From: Chinchilla lanigera
Taxonomy: Eukaryota; Chordata; Mammalia; Rodentia; Chinchillidae
Reading direction: 5' to 3'
Assembly: GCF_000276665.1 (NCBI RefSeq)
Contig: NW_004955438.1
Coordinates: forward strand, 11,318,540-11,382,539
Length of the DNA: 64,000 bases
The translations under genes and the position numbers were made by a program. This document shows positions 1 through 15,443 of the stretch, in pieces. A model generated the notes under the pieces. It saw only the letters and a program-made list of their open reading frames with translations. It ran no database searches and was not told the DNA's origin. The stretch's first letter is position 1, and the number at the start of each line of letters is the position of its first letter.

Positions 1-970
1 TCCTTAGTAAATTTGTCATTCATATATTATATTTTTAAAAATTCAATCAACTTTTTTCTGTGTTGTCTTTAAGCTTGCTGAACATTTAATTAAATCATTT
101 ATGTTTATTATTATCCTCTTTGAGCTTATTGAACATCTTATGCATTTGGTTACTTCCTTTTTGATCTCTTCAAACAAATTAGCTATTTAATTTTCAGTTC
201 GATGCCTGAAATTTTCTCCACCTTAGTGCCCATGAGATCAGCTTTTGCAGAGTGAAGAGTGTTTGGAGGTATCCTACTGCAACCTCATGTTTCTACTGTT
301 TTCATACTGAGGGTTGTGGAACAAAGTGGGAAACTGTGTCATGACTGCGGTGCTCTCTTTAGTTACTGTACGTCCCTGTGACATGACCTTGACTTTGGTC
401 AGGTTTTAGCATTTGTGAACCTGTTATCCTACTCAATGTATTAGGATCAGTATCAGTCACTGTGCTGCAAGGGAGAACTATCACTGGTTATACCAGCATC
501 TACAGAAACAGCTATGTATCGATTATAAAATTGTTCTAAAAATTTCATGCCTTTTTCAATAACTCAGCAGGACAAGGTAGTACTAATGGCAAGTAGGCTG
601 GGATGTGATGTTGAGGGTAGGAAAAAACAAGAAGGAAAAGAAGAAAGTTCAGAGAGAAAGAAAGAAGACAGACAACAGAAAATGAGTGAAAGAAGAGTAC
701 TTTGGTGACTTTATTTTTACATCTGGAATGGAGGGAGGAGGATGGAGTTTGAGAGGTTATTTGAGGGGAGGGAAGTATATTTGGAGACTGAGGGAAGCTG
801 AAGAAGGCCAGAACCAGTTAATATGCTTATAGAAAACTTCTGTTGGACTCTTCCATACACAATTTTTGGTGAGGCTTAACCTGACATGACCACGAAAGGT
901 ACTACATAAACTAATGCAGTATTTAGTTCTTATTTTCCATTTTACACATATAAATTCTCTCTCTCTCTCA

Positions 971-1007
<37 letters not shown>

Positions 1008-2066
1008 CAGTCTTTCCTTGCCTAACTCTTTCAAATATCACCAGTATCAGATGAATGGAGAAAAGAAAAAAAAATTAAGAGTCTATCAGTTCTAGTTATA
1101 TTGCTGTCTGAATTTGACCAGTGTGCTCTTCCCCCTTAATTCTCTTGGTTGCTGGAGGGGCTTTCTAGATCTCTGCTCCTTTCCCTCCATAAAAATCCCT
1201 GCAGCTGCTGACATCTGCTCTTTCTATGCCTGAGTGAGAGTACCATCAAAAACTTCTAACCACACCACTCCTCTCGGGTTATTCACCTGCACCAAACTCT
1301 CTGGCCACACCTTACAAAGAGTCTTTATCCAGTCTATGAATTTAGTGGCATTTAGGGTTCAGAGGAAAACAGCCTTTTGGCTTGGAATTCAGTAGCATTT
1401 GGGGTACCATGGAGGGAGCTCACACAGGTGCAGAGCTCAGCAGCTTTTGATCAGGTGATGAGAGGGGTCCTATGTAGGCACAGAGCTCAGCAGTGTTTGG
1501 GGGAGGGCAGTAGTGGGAACGTGCCTACTCTGCCACTGCTCCAGTATCTATTCTCCAGCCTTGGATCACGTTGGTCACAGCTGCTGTACATCCCAGTGAC
1601 TCATGGTCCCACACATCCCTCAATGGCTAAATCCCCAGCCAGGAACATACACTTGTTCCTAACTCAGTCACAGCCCTCTGAGCTATTCTTTTAGTGCCCT
1701 GATCTGAAGAGGTCCACTCCCTGCAAATATCTTGCTCACTGGCTCCATCTCCCAGAGGGGAAGAGAGGACACAGAGGGGCAGTGGCTGGTAGGCTGGGTG
1801 CTGGTTTACTCCCGCTTGGGGTCAGATTTTTTTCCCAAGGTATCCTGCTTGTCAGGCATGGGCTCTAAGTTGTACCAGGATTCTGAGGCAGCCCTTATTC
1901 TTTTTCTAAATCCTCCTGATTCTGGAATTCATCTAGTGGGCTTCTCTTTTGTGTCACCTTCCCATATTTGGGTGTTTGTTCATCCCCCATTTCCAAATAC
2001 CTGTGGATCTTGGTATCTTCTGAGTGATTGTGATTGCTGCGCTGCATCCCCAACTTGCCATGATGT
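1..2066. other. Intron 10, distal part; no identified gene
   Basis: AT-rich sequence to about 1130, then a somewhat GC-richer stretch (about 1200-2060) with short open frames but no recognisable domain. The phrase AGAGCTCAGCAG occurs twice, near 1431 and 1480. I could not assign the GC-richer part; an old L1 5' region or an LTR are possibilities. Confidence 0.4.
956..1004. repeat. Compound microsatellite (CT)n-(AT)n
   Basis: A short CT run at about 956-969 is followed directly by about 16 AT repeats at 973-1004. It is likely length-polymorphic. Confidence 0.95.
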
Positions 2067-2185
2067 ATTTTTATTTATTTGTTTATTTTTGGAGGCAGGG
2101 TCTTGCTGTGGTGTTAAGCTGAACAAGTGTGATCCTCCTGCTTCAATGAATACTGGGAGTACAGGCATGTACCACTATGCCTAGC
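2067..2185 (-). repeat. B1-like (7SL-derived) SINE, diverged
   Basis: The plus strand shows a T-rich start, then GGAGGCAGGGTCTTGC, CTCCTGCTTC, GGGAGTACAGGCATG and ACCACTATGCCTAGC. These are the antisense landmarks of a B1/Alu-type element including its A and B boxes. Confidence 0.85.
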
Positions 2186-2439
2186 CTCTAATGTGCTTTA
2201 ATGTGAATTTCACACAATGCTAATATTAACTAAATTTCTTTAATAAGTTATAACAATATCAGGAAGACTTTTTTCCATTTAACTATGTCTTAATGACTTT
2301 AAAATCTAGCTATAAAATATGTGGTAATACCTTTTTAACAATAGTAGACAAGTTGTTTTTGCAGTGCAGGGGAATATTTCTTAATATTCAAATCAGTATT
2401 ACCCACTTAAAAAGATAAAGAAATAGATGTGACTACACA

Positions 2440-3140
2440 GGAATTAAGCACTATTGAACAAAAACAAGCTCATTAAAAAAACAAAAGGAACCACAAACTG
2501 GGTGAAGACAGTTGCAATCCACAAACCTTACAATGTACTTGAATCTATTAGAGTATATAACATAGCTTCTACAAATCAATAAAAGAAACAGTAGAAACAA
2601 ATGGAAAAGAGACCTGTGTTTGACAAAGGAGGAACTTTAGAGGACCAAAAAATATCTAAAAAAAATGTTCAATCTCAATAGTAGTCAAATAAGTATAAAT
2701 TATGACCAAAATGTGACCATTTACACTACATTTGTAAAATAAGTGTGTGTGGGAATGCCCAGTGCTGAAGAAGATGTGAATCAAGAGTATTTGTAAAATG
2801 GTACAACCACTTTGAAAATGATTAGGTATTACCTTATTAAGTTTTTTTTTTTTGGTTTTTCTCCAGTACCGGGAACCGAACTCACGACCTTGCACTTGCC
2901 AGGCAGGTGCTTTGCCACTGAGCTAAATCCCCAGCCCCTACCTTATTAAGTTAAACAGTCACATTCTCTATTATTCAGCAACTTCATCCCTAGGTATCCA
3001 TCTTTAAGAAACTTACACGTAATAAAAAGGGAGGATTAATACATAAATTGTAGTATATATTTACAACGGTATTCTACAGCAGTGAAAAGCACTAAAGCTA
3101 CATGCAACAATATAGATGAATCTTAGAAAAGCCATCACTG
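2440..3140 (+). mobile_element. Old L1 3'-region fragment interrupted by a SINE
   Basis: Landmarks of the mammalian L1 ORF2 tail occur in order: TGTTCAATCTCAATAG, TGGTACAACCACTTTG, TTCATCCCTAGGTATCCAT, CAATATAGATGAATCTTAG. The reading frame is decayed. The ID SINE at 2844-2938 is inserted in it. Confidence 0.75.
2844..2938 (-). mobile_element. ID-type tRNA-derived SINE with TSD
   Basis: Antisense ID element: a T run, then TCTCCAGTACCGGGAACCGA, CAGGCAGGTGCTTTGCC and GAGCTAAATCCCCAGCC. A perfect 14-bp target-site duplication, TACCTTATTAAGTT, lies at 2830-2843 and 2939-2952, which defines the insertion into the older L1. Confidence 0.95.
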
Positions 3141-6008
<2,868 letters not shown>

Positions 6009-6849
6009 TTAAGAAGTTATTTCATTTTTTACTCGTTTAAATTTTACTGAAAACATGACAATTACAAGTTTTAAATATTTTCATTCAGCTGAGAATATAT
6101 GAATATGTAAGTGAGTTTGGGTAAGAAGAAGAGAACAGAAAATGCAAAAAACTTTCTTTTAGAAAGCCACTAACAAAATTATACTGATTGAGACACACAG
6201 ATTTGAATATGACTGTCAGCTTGGCAGGTTCACCCATGTGGAAAATAAAACTAAATCCTATTAAAATCATGACACAGATTACAACAAGGTAAATTAGAAG
6301 AAAAGGTTAAAAGCTAGGAGAAAGTGGCAAACCAGATATTAAAAAAGAAATCTAAAATACATAATTGAGGAAGAGAATGGAAAAAGACGAAAAAGTAAAG
6401 ATAGGCAGAGAGTAACACATTTCCATTAGGTACAAGGACTTTAGGACTCAGTAATTCTTCATTGATTAGAGATTATTAATAAAAGGCTTTGGGGGGAGAT
6501 GCAGTAATTTCATTATATGGAAGACAGTGACTAATTTAGTAAATTTCATATTAAAGTACTAGACAGCAATATATTGATCATCTTATTCTCTTTTAAAATC
6601 TTTGATGAAAAATCCTTTCCAAATTTAGCTTATTAGCTACATTATTAACACTGCAAAATTTTATTTGAGGTAACTATAAAAAACTAAGTAATTTATGGTC
6701 ATGCATTTGTAGCAATTATATTTACTTAGTTCTACCCACCAAAATTATATTTTGACACTAACATAGACTGTGACTTTATCATATATGATTCACATGTTAT
6801 AGAAATTCATACAATATAAATTGGTCTTAAATTCTTCAGGCAAAGGAAT

Positions 6850-7210
6850 TTCAAAAAAACAAAAGGACAGAATGGTGGTTTCCAGGGCATGGGAGAGGTG
6901 GTGGGGTTGGGGAAATGTGATGACAGGGTACATAAGGTTTCAGTTATGCAGGATACATATGTTCTAAATATCTAATGTGTAGCATGCTGGCTATAGCATG
7001 TTGGCTAATACTGCATTACTACTTGTTATAGTTGAAATCTGTTAACAGGTAAGACCTTAAATGTTCTCACCACACCAAAAAATACATGAGCTGACGGATG
7101 TTAATTAGCTTGATTATGGAAATCACTGGACAATATACAGTATATGTTCATAAAAATCAGTTAATATAGACAATTTTTATATGTCAATTGTACCTCAATA
7201 ATTATGGGGA
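6850..7210 (+). mobile_element. Old L1 3' end
   Basis: In intron 9. Typical ancient L1 3'-terminal words are present: GGACAGAATGGTGGTTTCCA, GGGGTTGGGGAAATGTGATG, TGTCAATTGTACCTCAATAA. It lies in reverse orientation to EML5. Confidence 0.85.
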
Positions 7211-7395
7211 GTGGAAAAATTCCAGGAAGGTTTCAATGTAATAGTGCAGCCTTAAAGAAAAAACCACAATACTTGAAATACTACCTCTGAGTCTCTTTGA
7301 TTTCCTATAATCAAATGTAACTTACATTCTGCTTTGAATGAAATTCTAAAATCTCAAATAGACATTAAAATCTATAAACTATATATAATTTACTA

Positions 7396-7701
<306 letters not shown>

Positions 7702-7867
7702 TCACAAGAGAATTCTGTTTTCAAATGTGTCTAAAATGACTATGAGGCTGTATCAACTGTTTATAAACTACAAAATAAATGTAAATAAGTAGCATTAGTT
7801 CAGGAATAATTGTTTTGCTGAACGGAACTATATGGGAACAATATACATATGTCAGAAGTAGAGAAAA

Positions 7868-7954
7868 TGGGGTGGGGCTGCGATGTGGCTCAGTGGTAGA
7901 GCACTGGCCTTGCATGCATGAGGCTCTGGGTTCTATCTCCAGTACCACAAGAAA
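7868..7954 (+). mobile_element. ID-type SINE with TSD
   Basis: GTGGGGCTGCGATGTGGCTC, AGTGGTAGAGCACTGGCC and GGTTCTATCTCCAGTACC give the tRNA-Ala-like A and B boxes of an ID element. The 14-bp duplication AGAAGTAGAGAAAA lies at 7854-7867 and 7955-7968. It sits in intron 8, about 190 bp from exon 9. Confidence 0.93.
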
Positions 7955-7969
7955 AGAAGTAGAGAAAAA

Positions 7970-9950
7970 TATCATTTTATAATTTAGGAAGTACTTGAAA
8001 GATTCCTACTAAGCATCTCAGTCATACGATAAAAGAAATAGATTTTTATGATGAATGTTCTTTGTAAATACGTACTGAGCTTAGAAAACTGTTTAGTTAT
8101 AAACACTATAATTTTCAAACAAATTTCTATTATAAGGCAAATGTATAAAATTACATTAGAAAATAAAGGAAGTATAAAGGACATTATTCCAATAATACAT
8201 TTGACTATATATGATATATATATCTGAATGTATATATATTTTTATAGCTACCACTATTTTTAATTCCACCTCTTCAACCTTAAAGAAAAAAAATCCTCCC
8301 TTGGGGATCTTGTCAATCAGCGAAGTTAAACTTTTTTTTTCAATGATGCCTTCTAAATGTGTTTCCAAAGTAACACAGGTACCGGTAGTAGCCATAAAAG
8401 TGGGTGAACACTTAGTTTAACACCACCAAGTTTCCAAGGTTGTGGAATTGGTGCGGAGGAAGGGATAGGGAAGAGGTAGGCAAGGACAGAGAAGAGGTAA
8501 CGGGAAGTGAGAATTTATACTTCCAATTAGTCTCAGGGACTTTTTCCCATAGAAAATTTGCATCACTCATCTGAAATGTTCCAGGTAGATAATTTCAGAA
8601 ACTGAAGTATTTTTCTCAGTTTTTAAAGTCTCTACATGGACAATTCAGAGCTCTGACACTCAGCTTGCTTTCAATAATATTAAATATGCACTTTGGTTTA
8701 GCATTAAGAATTTACACATAGACTTACCTTTCTGAGAGATGAATATAAAGTAATCATGATAAAATATGGTAACTGCTCAACAGGAATGTGTGAAACTCTA
8801 TAAGAAATACCGAGAGAAGGGTTAAGACTAGACTAAAGACAGGGAGGAGCCAGGGAAGTATGAATCTGACTTAAGCATAAAACTTGAGGTGCTGGCTAAG
8901 TCTAAAAGAGGAGAGAATATTTTCCAGGAGGAGGACATAGGATGAGCCAAAGCAAGAAAGTATCCAAACGCGTGGTGCATACAAACAAAGGTGACTAACG
9001 TAACGTGGATACAAGAAGAGGCACGCAAGGTGGAAAATGATGAAGACAGAAACAGGGCAATCTGCGATGAATCTGATTTGTCGCCAGTTTGGGTTTTAGC
9101 ATCATATTAATCATACAAAGAAAGACAAAAACTAGCCCTGAACTCCAAAAGGGGACCAAAACAAAAGAAAAAAACCCCCAGCATATGTGAGAATGTGCTA
9201 GCATTTTACCAGAAATTCATTTCTCCCTCTTCCTAGATTAAATTGCCCAGTCTCCTTAGTGGTTATTTTACCTAGGTGCCTCAGATCTCACTAAAGAGAT
9301 GTGAGAAAAAACGATGTAAGTCATTTCCAAGCTATGCTTCTTTTAGGAAGTAGGCACACTCTCTTCAAACACTCTCACTTCTCACGCTGGCTAGATGTTT
9401 CTAAGATGATAGGCCTTAGGGACTGATGAACTACGACAAAATCAAAGAATCTGGGTCTTAGGAAAGGAAAGCCATTCACTGATTTCAAACTGTTCCTTGT
9501 GCAAGAATTAATACTCTTCAGTTGTATTTGAGCCACTATGAATCTAGGGGCCTTTTACTTATAGTAGTTAGAAATTACCATGACCAATATGATATTGGAA
9601 CTAGAACTAGAAAAATAACCCCATGCTATATCTAAGATTGTAATATTTAAAGCCTTTGTACTTTTTAAAAAAAGCTTTCTTGATCACTTTTGCCTTAGCA
9701 AGATTCTCTTAAGGACAGATTCATATACCTCTACCCTTTCTATTGATTCTTGCCTTTAAGTTCTAATGCAATCTATATGGAGCAGGAGTTTTTAACAACT
9801 AAGATTTTATTTGATAGCTTTTTATGTTTCCTTTATTAAAGATACTATAACCCTCACAAACATTAGCAACATGCTTCTGGAAAACTTCAGAATTATTTTG
9901 GTATTTTTTAATAGTATTTTTGTTCTAAAGATTTAAGTGCACCCAATTAA
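7970..9950. other. Intron 8 segment, no gene recognised
   Basis: Mostly unique-looking sequence with a (TA)-rich patch near 8207-8240 and a purine-rich patch near 8455-8515. Short open frames have no recognisable domain. No SINE was seen. Confidence 0.45.
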
Positions 9951-9967
9951 TGACAGAATTAAGTGTG

Positions 9968-10126
9968 TCACTTTGAAGATATCAATACATAATACAACAA
10001 CCATTGTTAATTTCCTACAACTTTGTCTGTAACTCTGTATTGTTTGTATGGTTCTTATGCTATTTTGTAAATGGATGTTTGCTAATATGTTTTCCTTCTT
10101 TTATTTTTAAAATAAATTTTAAAAAA
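9968..10126 (+). pseudogene. Retrocopied mRNA 3' end (unknown source gene)
   Basis: A 159-bp AT-rich insert ends with the polyadenylation signal AATAAA at 10111-10116 followed about 4 bp later by an A tract (10121-10127). It is bounded by the perfect 13-bp repeat AGAATTAAGTGTG at 9955-9967 and 10127-10139. That is the signature of an L1-mobilised, strongly 5'-truncated retrocopy carrying only 3' UTR. The parent transcript was not recognised, and no SINE boxes are present. Confidence 0.75.
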
Positions 10127-10880
10127 AGAATTAAGTGTGCCATGAATCTCTGGTTTTTCTGTCATACTCCTGTCCTCTGAATCACATACAGTATAAAACA
10201 GTGATGGAGAATGAGGTTCTGGCTGACTGACTGGTTTTTTAATACATTTTGTTGCTATGACTACCCTCTTTCATAAAGAAGTTTCTATGACAAATTTAAA
10301 GGGAAGATGCTATTAAGTGAACAATTGTTAATTTAAAAATTTTAGATGAAGACTTTTGGGAAACTAATATGTGGGTGCTATGATTTCTTTAAAAAGTAGA
10401 GTCCAAAGTCTGGGAATATTTAAATGTTAACAGTTTGTAACACATCATAAAGTAGAGATACATAGCATTGGTCAGAGAATGTAACAGAAGAATCATTCTT
10501 ATTTAAGGGAGTCTGGGAAGACATTATTAGATGGAGTGGAATAGATACTCATGATGTCTAAACTGTATTCTGAGGAACAGATGGCCCTTGGTAAGTAATG
10601 CATGTATGTTCCAGCAGACAGAAAAGTATAAGAAAGAGCTCAATGCAAAAAATCATTCAAGTTCAGTTTAAGGAGGCCAGGTAATTACACTGATGTAAGA
10701 AAGGGGCTATAGTATGAGTTGAATCTGGTGAAGGAAGTTGAGGGAAAATTATTAAAGGCCTGTTAGTTCTTCTTAAGATAAGGCCCTAGTCTGTGAGTTT
10801 AACCCAAGGTAGAATCTTTAGAAAGATATCATGGCTTTGCCTTGGTTACACCAGTTTATATCTTAAGAATTAGTATGGAA

Positions 10881-10972
10881 TGGGCTGGGGGTATAGCTCA
10901 GTAGAAGAGCTCTTGCCTAGCATGTGAAAGGCCCTGTGTTCAATCCCTAGCAGCACAAAAGAAAAAAAAAAG
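10881..10972 (+). mobile_element. ID-type SINE
   Basis: TGGGCTGGGGGTATAGCTCA (A box), GTTCAATCCCTAGCAGC (B box) and a terminal A-rich tail to 10972. No clean duplication was identified. Confidence 0.92.
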
Positions 10973-11869
10973 ATTACGTTAGATTCTATCTCATGCTATG
11001 CTTCTCCAACCATAATACTGTATAACCACTCCTTGTGAGGGTACTGAGTACAGCTATACTAATGAATCTTGCCTTACTATATGGAGAATACAAAGTGAAC
11101 CAAGAACAGGCAAGTTGAGAAGGATTAAGGTTACTTTGTAAGTTAAAAATTTACGCTTAAATTACAAAGGCATTTAACTGTCAGAATCATTATTCCAAGT
11201 ACTCTATTATCAATGTTTAATTGTGTAAATAAATTACAGCCTTATTAGAGATAACATATTCACTCAGTTTGTGGCACACAGTAATTCAAAGGACAAATAA
11301 ATGTATAACTGAAAGGACAGTTAATGTATAAAATAATAATAATCATAACTCTTTAATGCATATCAGCAATAAAATAGAACTCTGAGTTGTTTTACATACA
11401 TTGTAAATTCTTGTAAAACCTCTATAAAATTAGCATTCCAATTCCAAAACTTCCAATACTTTCAGTTCTTGTAGACAAAAAATTGAAGCAGATTGCAAAT
11501 ATTGTTATTCATAACTAGTCTCCATGGATTTCTAACATAAAAAATTAAATAGCAGTCTCCAAAGAAATTAACCTATGAGAAAAATGAAGAACAAATGCTC
11601 AGTCTTGGATGATTTTGGTTAGAAAGAGTCTAGATTCACTGACCAAATCAATGGCAAAATTGTAACTCCCCTGAGAGCCTAACAGGAAAGTTTCATAATC
11701 TTTAATTTCACTCTAAGCAGCTATTGACATGACAAAACGAGACAATAAGGTATATTTATACGGATCTAGGAAAGAGGGTTTAATTAACACTCAAATTTTA
11801 CATTGCACTTTAAAAGTTTAGTTTAGAAATTCCACTCATATAAGGCACTTAGATTATACCAATTCTATC

Positions 11870-12545
11870 ATACAGACAGAGAGCAGACTGGTGGTTGTCA
11901 GAGGCTAGGGAAAGGAGGATAGAGAACTGATATTTAATAGGTGTAGAGTTTCAGTTTGGAAATGTGGAGAAATGTGTATCAGTGTGTGACAAGAGGCCCC
12001 AGCATGCCAGGACACCTAGGAGAAAGAGGCAGACAAAGAGAGGAATGCACAGAGTACAATGGAGGGACTTACTACAGAAGCAGAGTCCTGGGCAGCAGCA
12101 AGATCAAGTGGGTCTAGACATTGGGTCAGAAGGAGGGATATACACCCACCCACGCACAGACAAAAGTGACTTCACCCAAGCCAGAATGCACCTGGTTTAT
12201 CCTAAACTAGTACCTGTATTTTAAGCTAGTCTTGGTATCTGGTTGTAAAGGTGCCAAGGTCTGGTTGTAAAGCTCCAGACAACATTGTAAGTCTGCATAT
12301 TTATGGCATCTTGGAAAAACTGACTACAGTTATTCAGACTATTATGGTGGTTACGTTTCAAAATGGCAATAGTCATGTCAAGCTGAACCCATACAGAAAA
12401 ATAAAAAAGGTCCGAAGATGGATTGTGGTGATAATGGTGCAACAATATGAATGTACTAAATGCCACTGCCTTTCACATTTAAAAACAGTTGAAAGGTAAA
12501 TTTTATATTATCTATATTTACCACAATTTTAAAAATCAGTTTAAG
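11870..12545 (+). mobile_element. Old L1 3' end split by an unassigned insert
   Basis: The left half has GAGCAGACTGGTGGTTGTCA and GTAGAGTTTCAGTTTGG. The right half resumes with GAAGATGGATTGTGGTGATA, GAATGTACTAAATGCCACTG and ends with TTTACCACAATTTTAAAAA. Between them (about 11965-12398) is sequence foreign to this L1 region. Confidence 0.75.
11965..12398. mobile_element. Unassigned insert within L1 3' end
   Basis: Roughly 430 bp that splits an otherwise colinear L1 3' end. It is less AT-rich than its surroundings and holds a near-direct repeat of TCTGGTTGTAAAG (about 12238 and 12260). It could be an LTR fragment. No terminal repeat or duplication could be fixed by eye. Confidence 0.4.
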
Positions 12546-12659
12546 AGAAAAATCATATCTCATCAAAACAACAAAACAACATATCTCAACAAAAACCTAC
12601 ACGTAAAAGAGGAGTTAGCACGTACAGAGGTTCAAAAGTATCAGAGCATATGATGTATC

Positions 12660-13030
12660 TGAAGTGAAAGAAATTTTGTATAGATGAAAGAGACTGAGGT
12701 ATTAAGAAATTGGCTGGAGAGAGAAACTGCCACCCATGTACAGGATTATGAATTTCACCCTAAACAGAGTAGGACTCCTTCCTCATACTTTGTAAGGAAG
12801 AATGCAAATAAATGTGTTTAAAAAGGAATCACTATCAGTGAAGAGCAAAAAAGATCTACAGAGGAGGAGACTAGTTATTCCACCAATACAGTTAGGAGAT
12901 GACAAAAGCCTACACAAGAGTACAGTGAGAAGGAAGGAAGGAAGGACATTTATTTGAGAGCTACTGAGGAACCAGACTCTCCAGAACAAGGGAGGCAAAG
13001 AGGGAAATGAATGGACCGCTTCTGAATTAA
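12660..13030 (-). mobile_element. Probable L2 LINE fragment
   Basis: The antisense pattern of L2 ORF2 is suggested by GAATGCAAATAAATG, ACTAGTTATTCCACCAATAC and GAGAAGGAAGGAAGGAAGG in an order resembling the reversed L2 consensus. Divergence is high. Confidence 0.4.
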
Positions 13031-13404
13031 GCTACTGAATGGAGAATCACTGAGCTAGAGAAACCAGATTTCATTAATATGTCTGCTGGTGAGTATCTCT
13101 GGATCTGCAGCGAAATTTTAATGGTTGCACAGGATTCAAATTGGACGCACTCACCTACAATTCAACACCAGGTGTTAATTTTTAAAACAAACTCATTACA
13201 TTGAATTACTCAAAGGAAGAGATGCAGGCATTGTCTCTCACAGCATAAAGATGCGAAGAATGACAACAAAAGACACCTACCCATTTTTTTTTTTTACACC
13301 CCCGGGGTTGTTTAATGCAGGGGCTTATTACTAAAAATTAATACCACCAAGGAAAGTCAGGGCCTAAATTTATAGCTCAAAAATTTATTAAGTTGTCTAC
13401 TGAA

Positions 13405-13625
13405 TTTTTTTTTTTTCCCGGTACTGGGGATTTGTGGATGTAGGGCCTTTGCACTAAGCTTCACATTGAACTACATCAATTTTCTCTATTTTTGAGACAA
13501 GGACTTGCTATGTTGCTCTGGCCAATTTACAATATTCTCAACTTCTAGAAAGGCAGTGGTCAAAATCCTCCTGCCTCAGTCTTCTAGAGTGCTAGGCTTA
13601 CAAGCATGTGTCACTATGCCTGGCT
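13405..13625 (-). mobile_element. Dimeric B1-ID SINE
   Basis: Read on the plus strand: a T run, then an antisense ID half (CCCGGTACTGGGGATTTG), then an antisense B1 half (TTTTTGAGACAAGGACTTGC, CCTCCTGCCTCAGTCTTC, TGTCACTATGCCTGGC). On the minus strand the order is B1, ID, poly(A), as expected for the dimeric SINE family known from several rodent families. Confidence 0.85.
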
Positions 13626-13780
13626 CTACTAAGCATTCTTAACCCTTCAAACCAAGGTTTTTGAGTTTGTTGTTCTGACAAAGCTGTTCTTTTATAAATC
13701 TATTTTATATTTAAGGAGACAATATTTGAAACACATTTTAAGAATAGGATGAAAAATAAATGGGTGAAAAATGAGTATTA

Positions 13781-14017
<237 letters not shown>

Positions 14018-14248
14018 TCAAAATAATGATGAAGAAAAGCTTTTAGTTAAAATAATAATCACATTTCAAGTAAAATAAATTGAAATTTTAATTTCTGGCA
14101 AGAAATTATCACCTGGGAAAATAGAAATATTATTCATGCTTATATTGACGAAAGTATTTTTAAAAACAATACAATCACATTAATTTGTTCCAATCATTCA
14201 TTTTAGTTAGATGATCTCTACCCTAATCAAAGGATGGTGGATGGATGG

Positions 14249-14273
14249 ATATATATATATATATATATATATA
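14249..14273. repeat. (AT)n microsatellite
   Basis: About 12 AT repeats preceded by GGATGGATGGAT, in intron 7. Confidence 0.95.
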
Positions 14274-15189
14274 ATTACTATATATGGTCTTTGAAATTTG
14301 AAAGTACTCATATTCAGAATCTGTTCCAGCCTACAATGCTAGAAATCAGCAATGAAAGGATTAGAAAAGATGTACTATTTGAGAAATGAGGATTATACTT
14401 TCAAATAACACCGAGACAAAGACAAAATAGTAAAGTTAGTTAATATTTTTAAATAAGTTAACAAAACTTCTTCACATTAAAAGGAATATCTATATAATAT
14501 CTGTATCTATATCTATATAGATATATATCAATCAACCAATCAATCACACTGAAGATTTAACCCAGGGTCTTCACATTGAACTACCTTGGCTATTTCATAC
14601 CTTGACTAATTTCATACCTTGGCTAATTCATCAATTGTGGCAAAAATTTATTATTTTTATTTTTTATTTATTTATTTATTTTTTATATATTTTTAAATAT
14701 TATTTTTATTATCAGTACATATTCATCATATTAAAAAGGAGGAACAAGAGAAGAGTGAACTTTAAATATTGCATTTTAAAAGTGCTAGTGGAATGTAGAT
14801 CATGCTGTTAATTAGACAGCAAAGCATTATTTATTAATTATTATATAGCTGTGTTAAAAGAATGTGAATATACATTAATATTACTAGACTAAACATTTAT
14901 TATCAACAGCTAAGTTACGTAGAAATATTATAGGCAGTTGGACAGGGCTAGGCCCTAGAAGCAGTCCGTACAGGAGATAAGAACACATTACAAATGCAGC
15001 TGGAGGCACCCTGGTTGAAGGCCAGGCCTCAAGATACAGATGGAATGATGTAGCAGCTAAAGAAATGTGTCCAGAGAAAGCACACTTGCTTCAGAGTTGG
15101 CCCTTTAATAAGAATAGTTGCTCAGAGATTTAAGAATATTGGGAGCAAGACCAATAAGTAATTTAAATTCTTAGCCATAACACAGTCAT

Positions 15190-15443
15190 TTGGAAGGACT
15201 GTAAAACCGCTGAATTTATTATATTAGGTCCTGGGAAAGGCCTAAGAATTTGCACTTCTTATTTTTTGTTGTTGTTGGTTTTTTTTGTTTTTGTTTTTCT
15301 TCCGGTACCAGGAATTGAACTCATGACCTTGCACTTGTCAGGCAGGAGCTGTGCTGCTGAGCTAAATCTCCAGCCCCTGCACTTCTTATAAATTCCTTTG
15401 TAATTCTGATGGAAGTCCAAGAACCACTCTTTGAGAACTATTA
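15190..15443. mobile_element. MER20-like DNA transposon (hAT type), interrupted
   Basis: TAGGTCCTGGGAAAGGCC, TAAGAATTTGCACTTC and, after the SINE, ATTCTGATGGAAGTCC and CTTTGAGAAC match the arrangement of MER20, an old nonautonomous hAT element. It was split by an ID SINE at 15263-15377. Confidence 0.7.
15263..15377 (-). mobile_element. ID-type SINE with TSD, inside MER20-like element
   Basis: A T/GTTTTT-rich tail, then CTTCCGGTACCAGGAATTGA and GAGCTAAATCTCCAGCCC. The 12-bp duplication TGCACTTCTTAT lies at 15251-15262 and 15378-15389. Confidence 0.95.

Noticed and set aside
757..1041. 94-codon open frame on the minus strand with a Tyr-Ile repeat
   Set aside because: The repeat is just translation of an (AT)n microsatellite.
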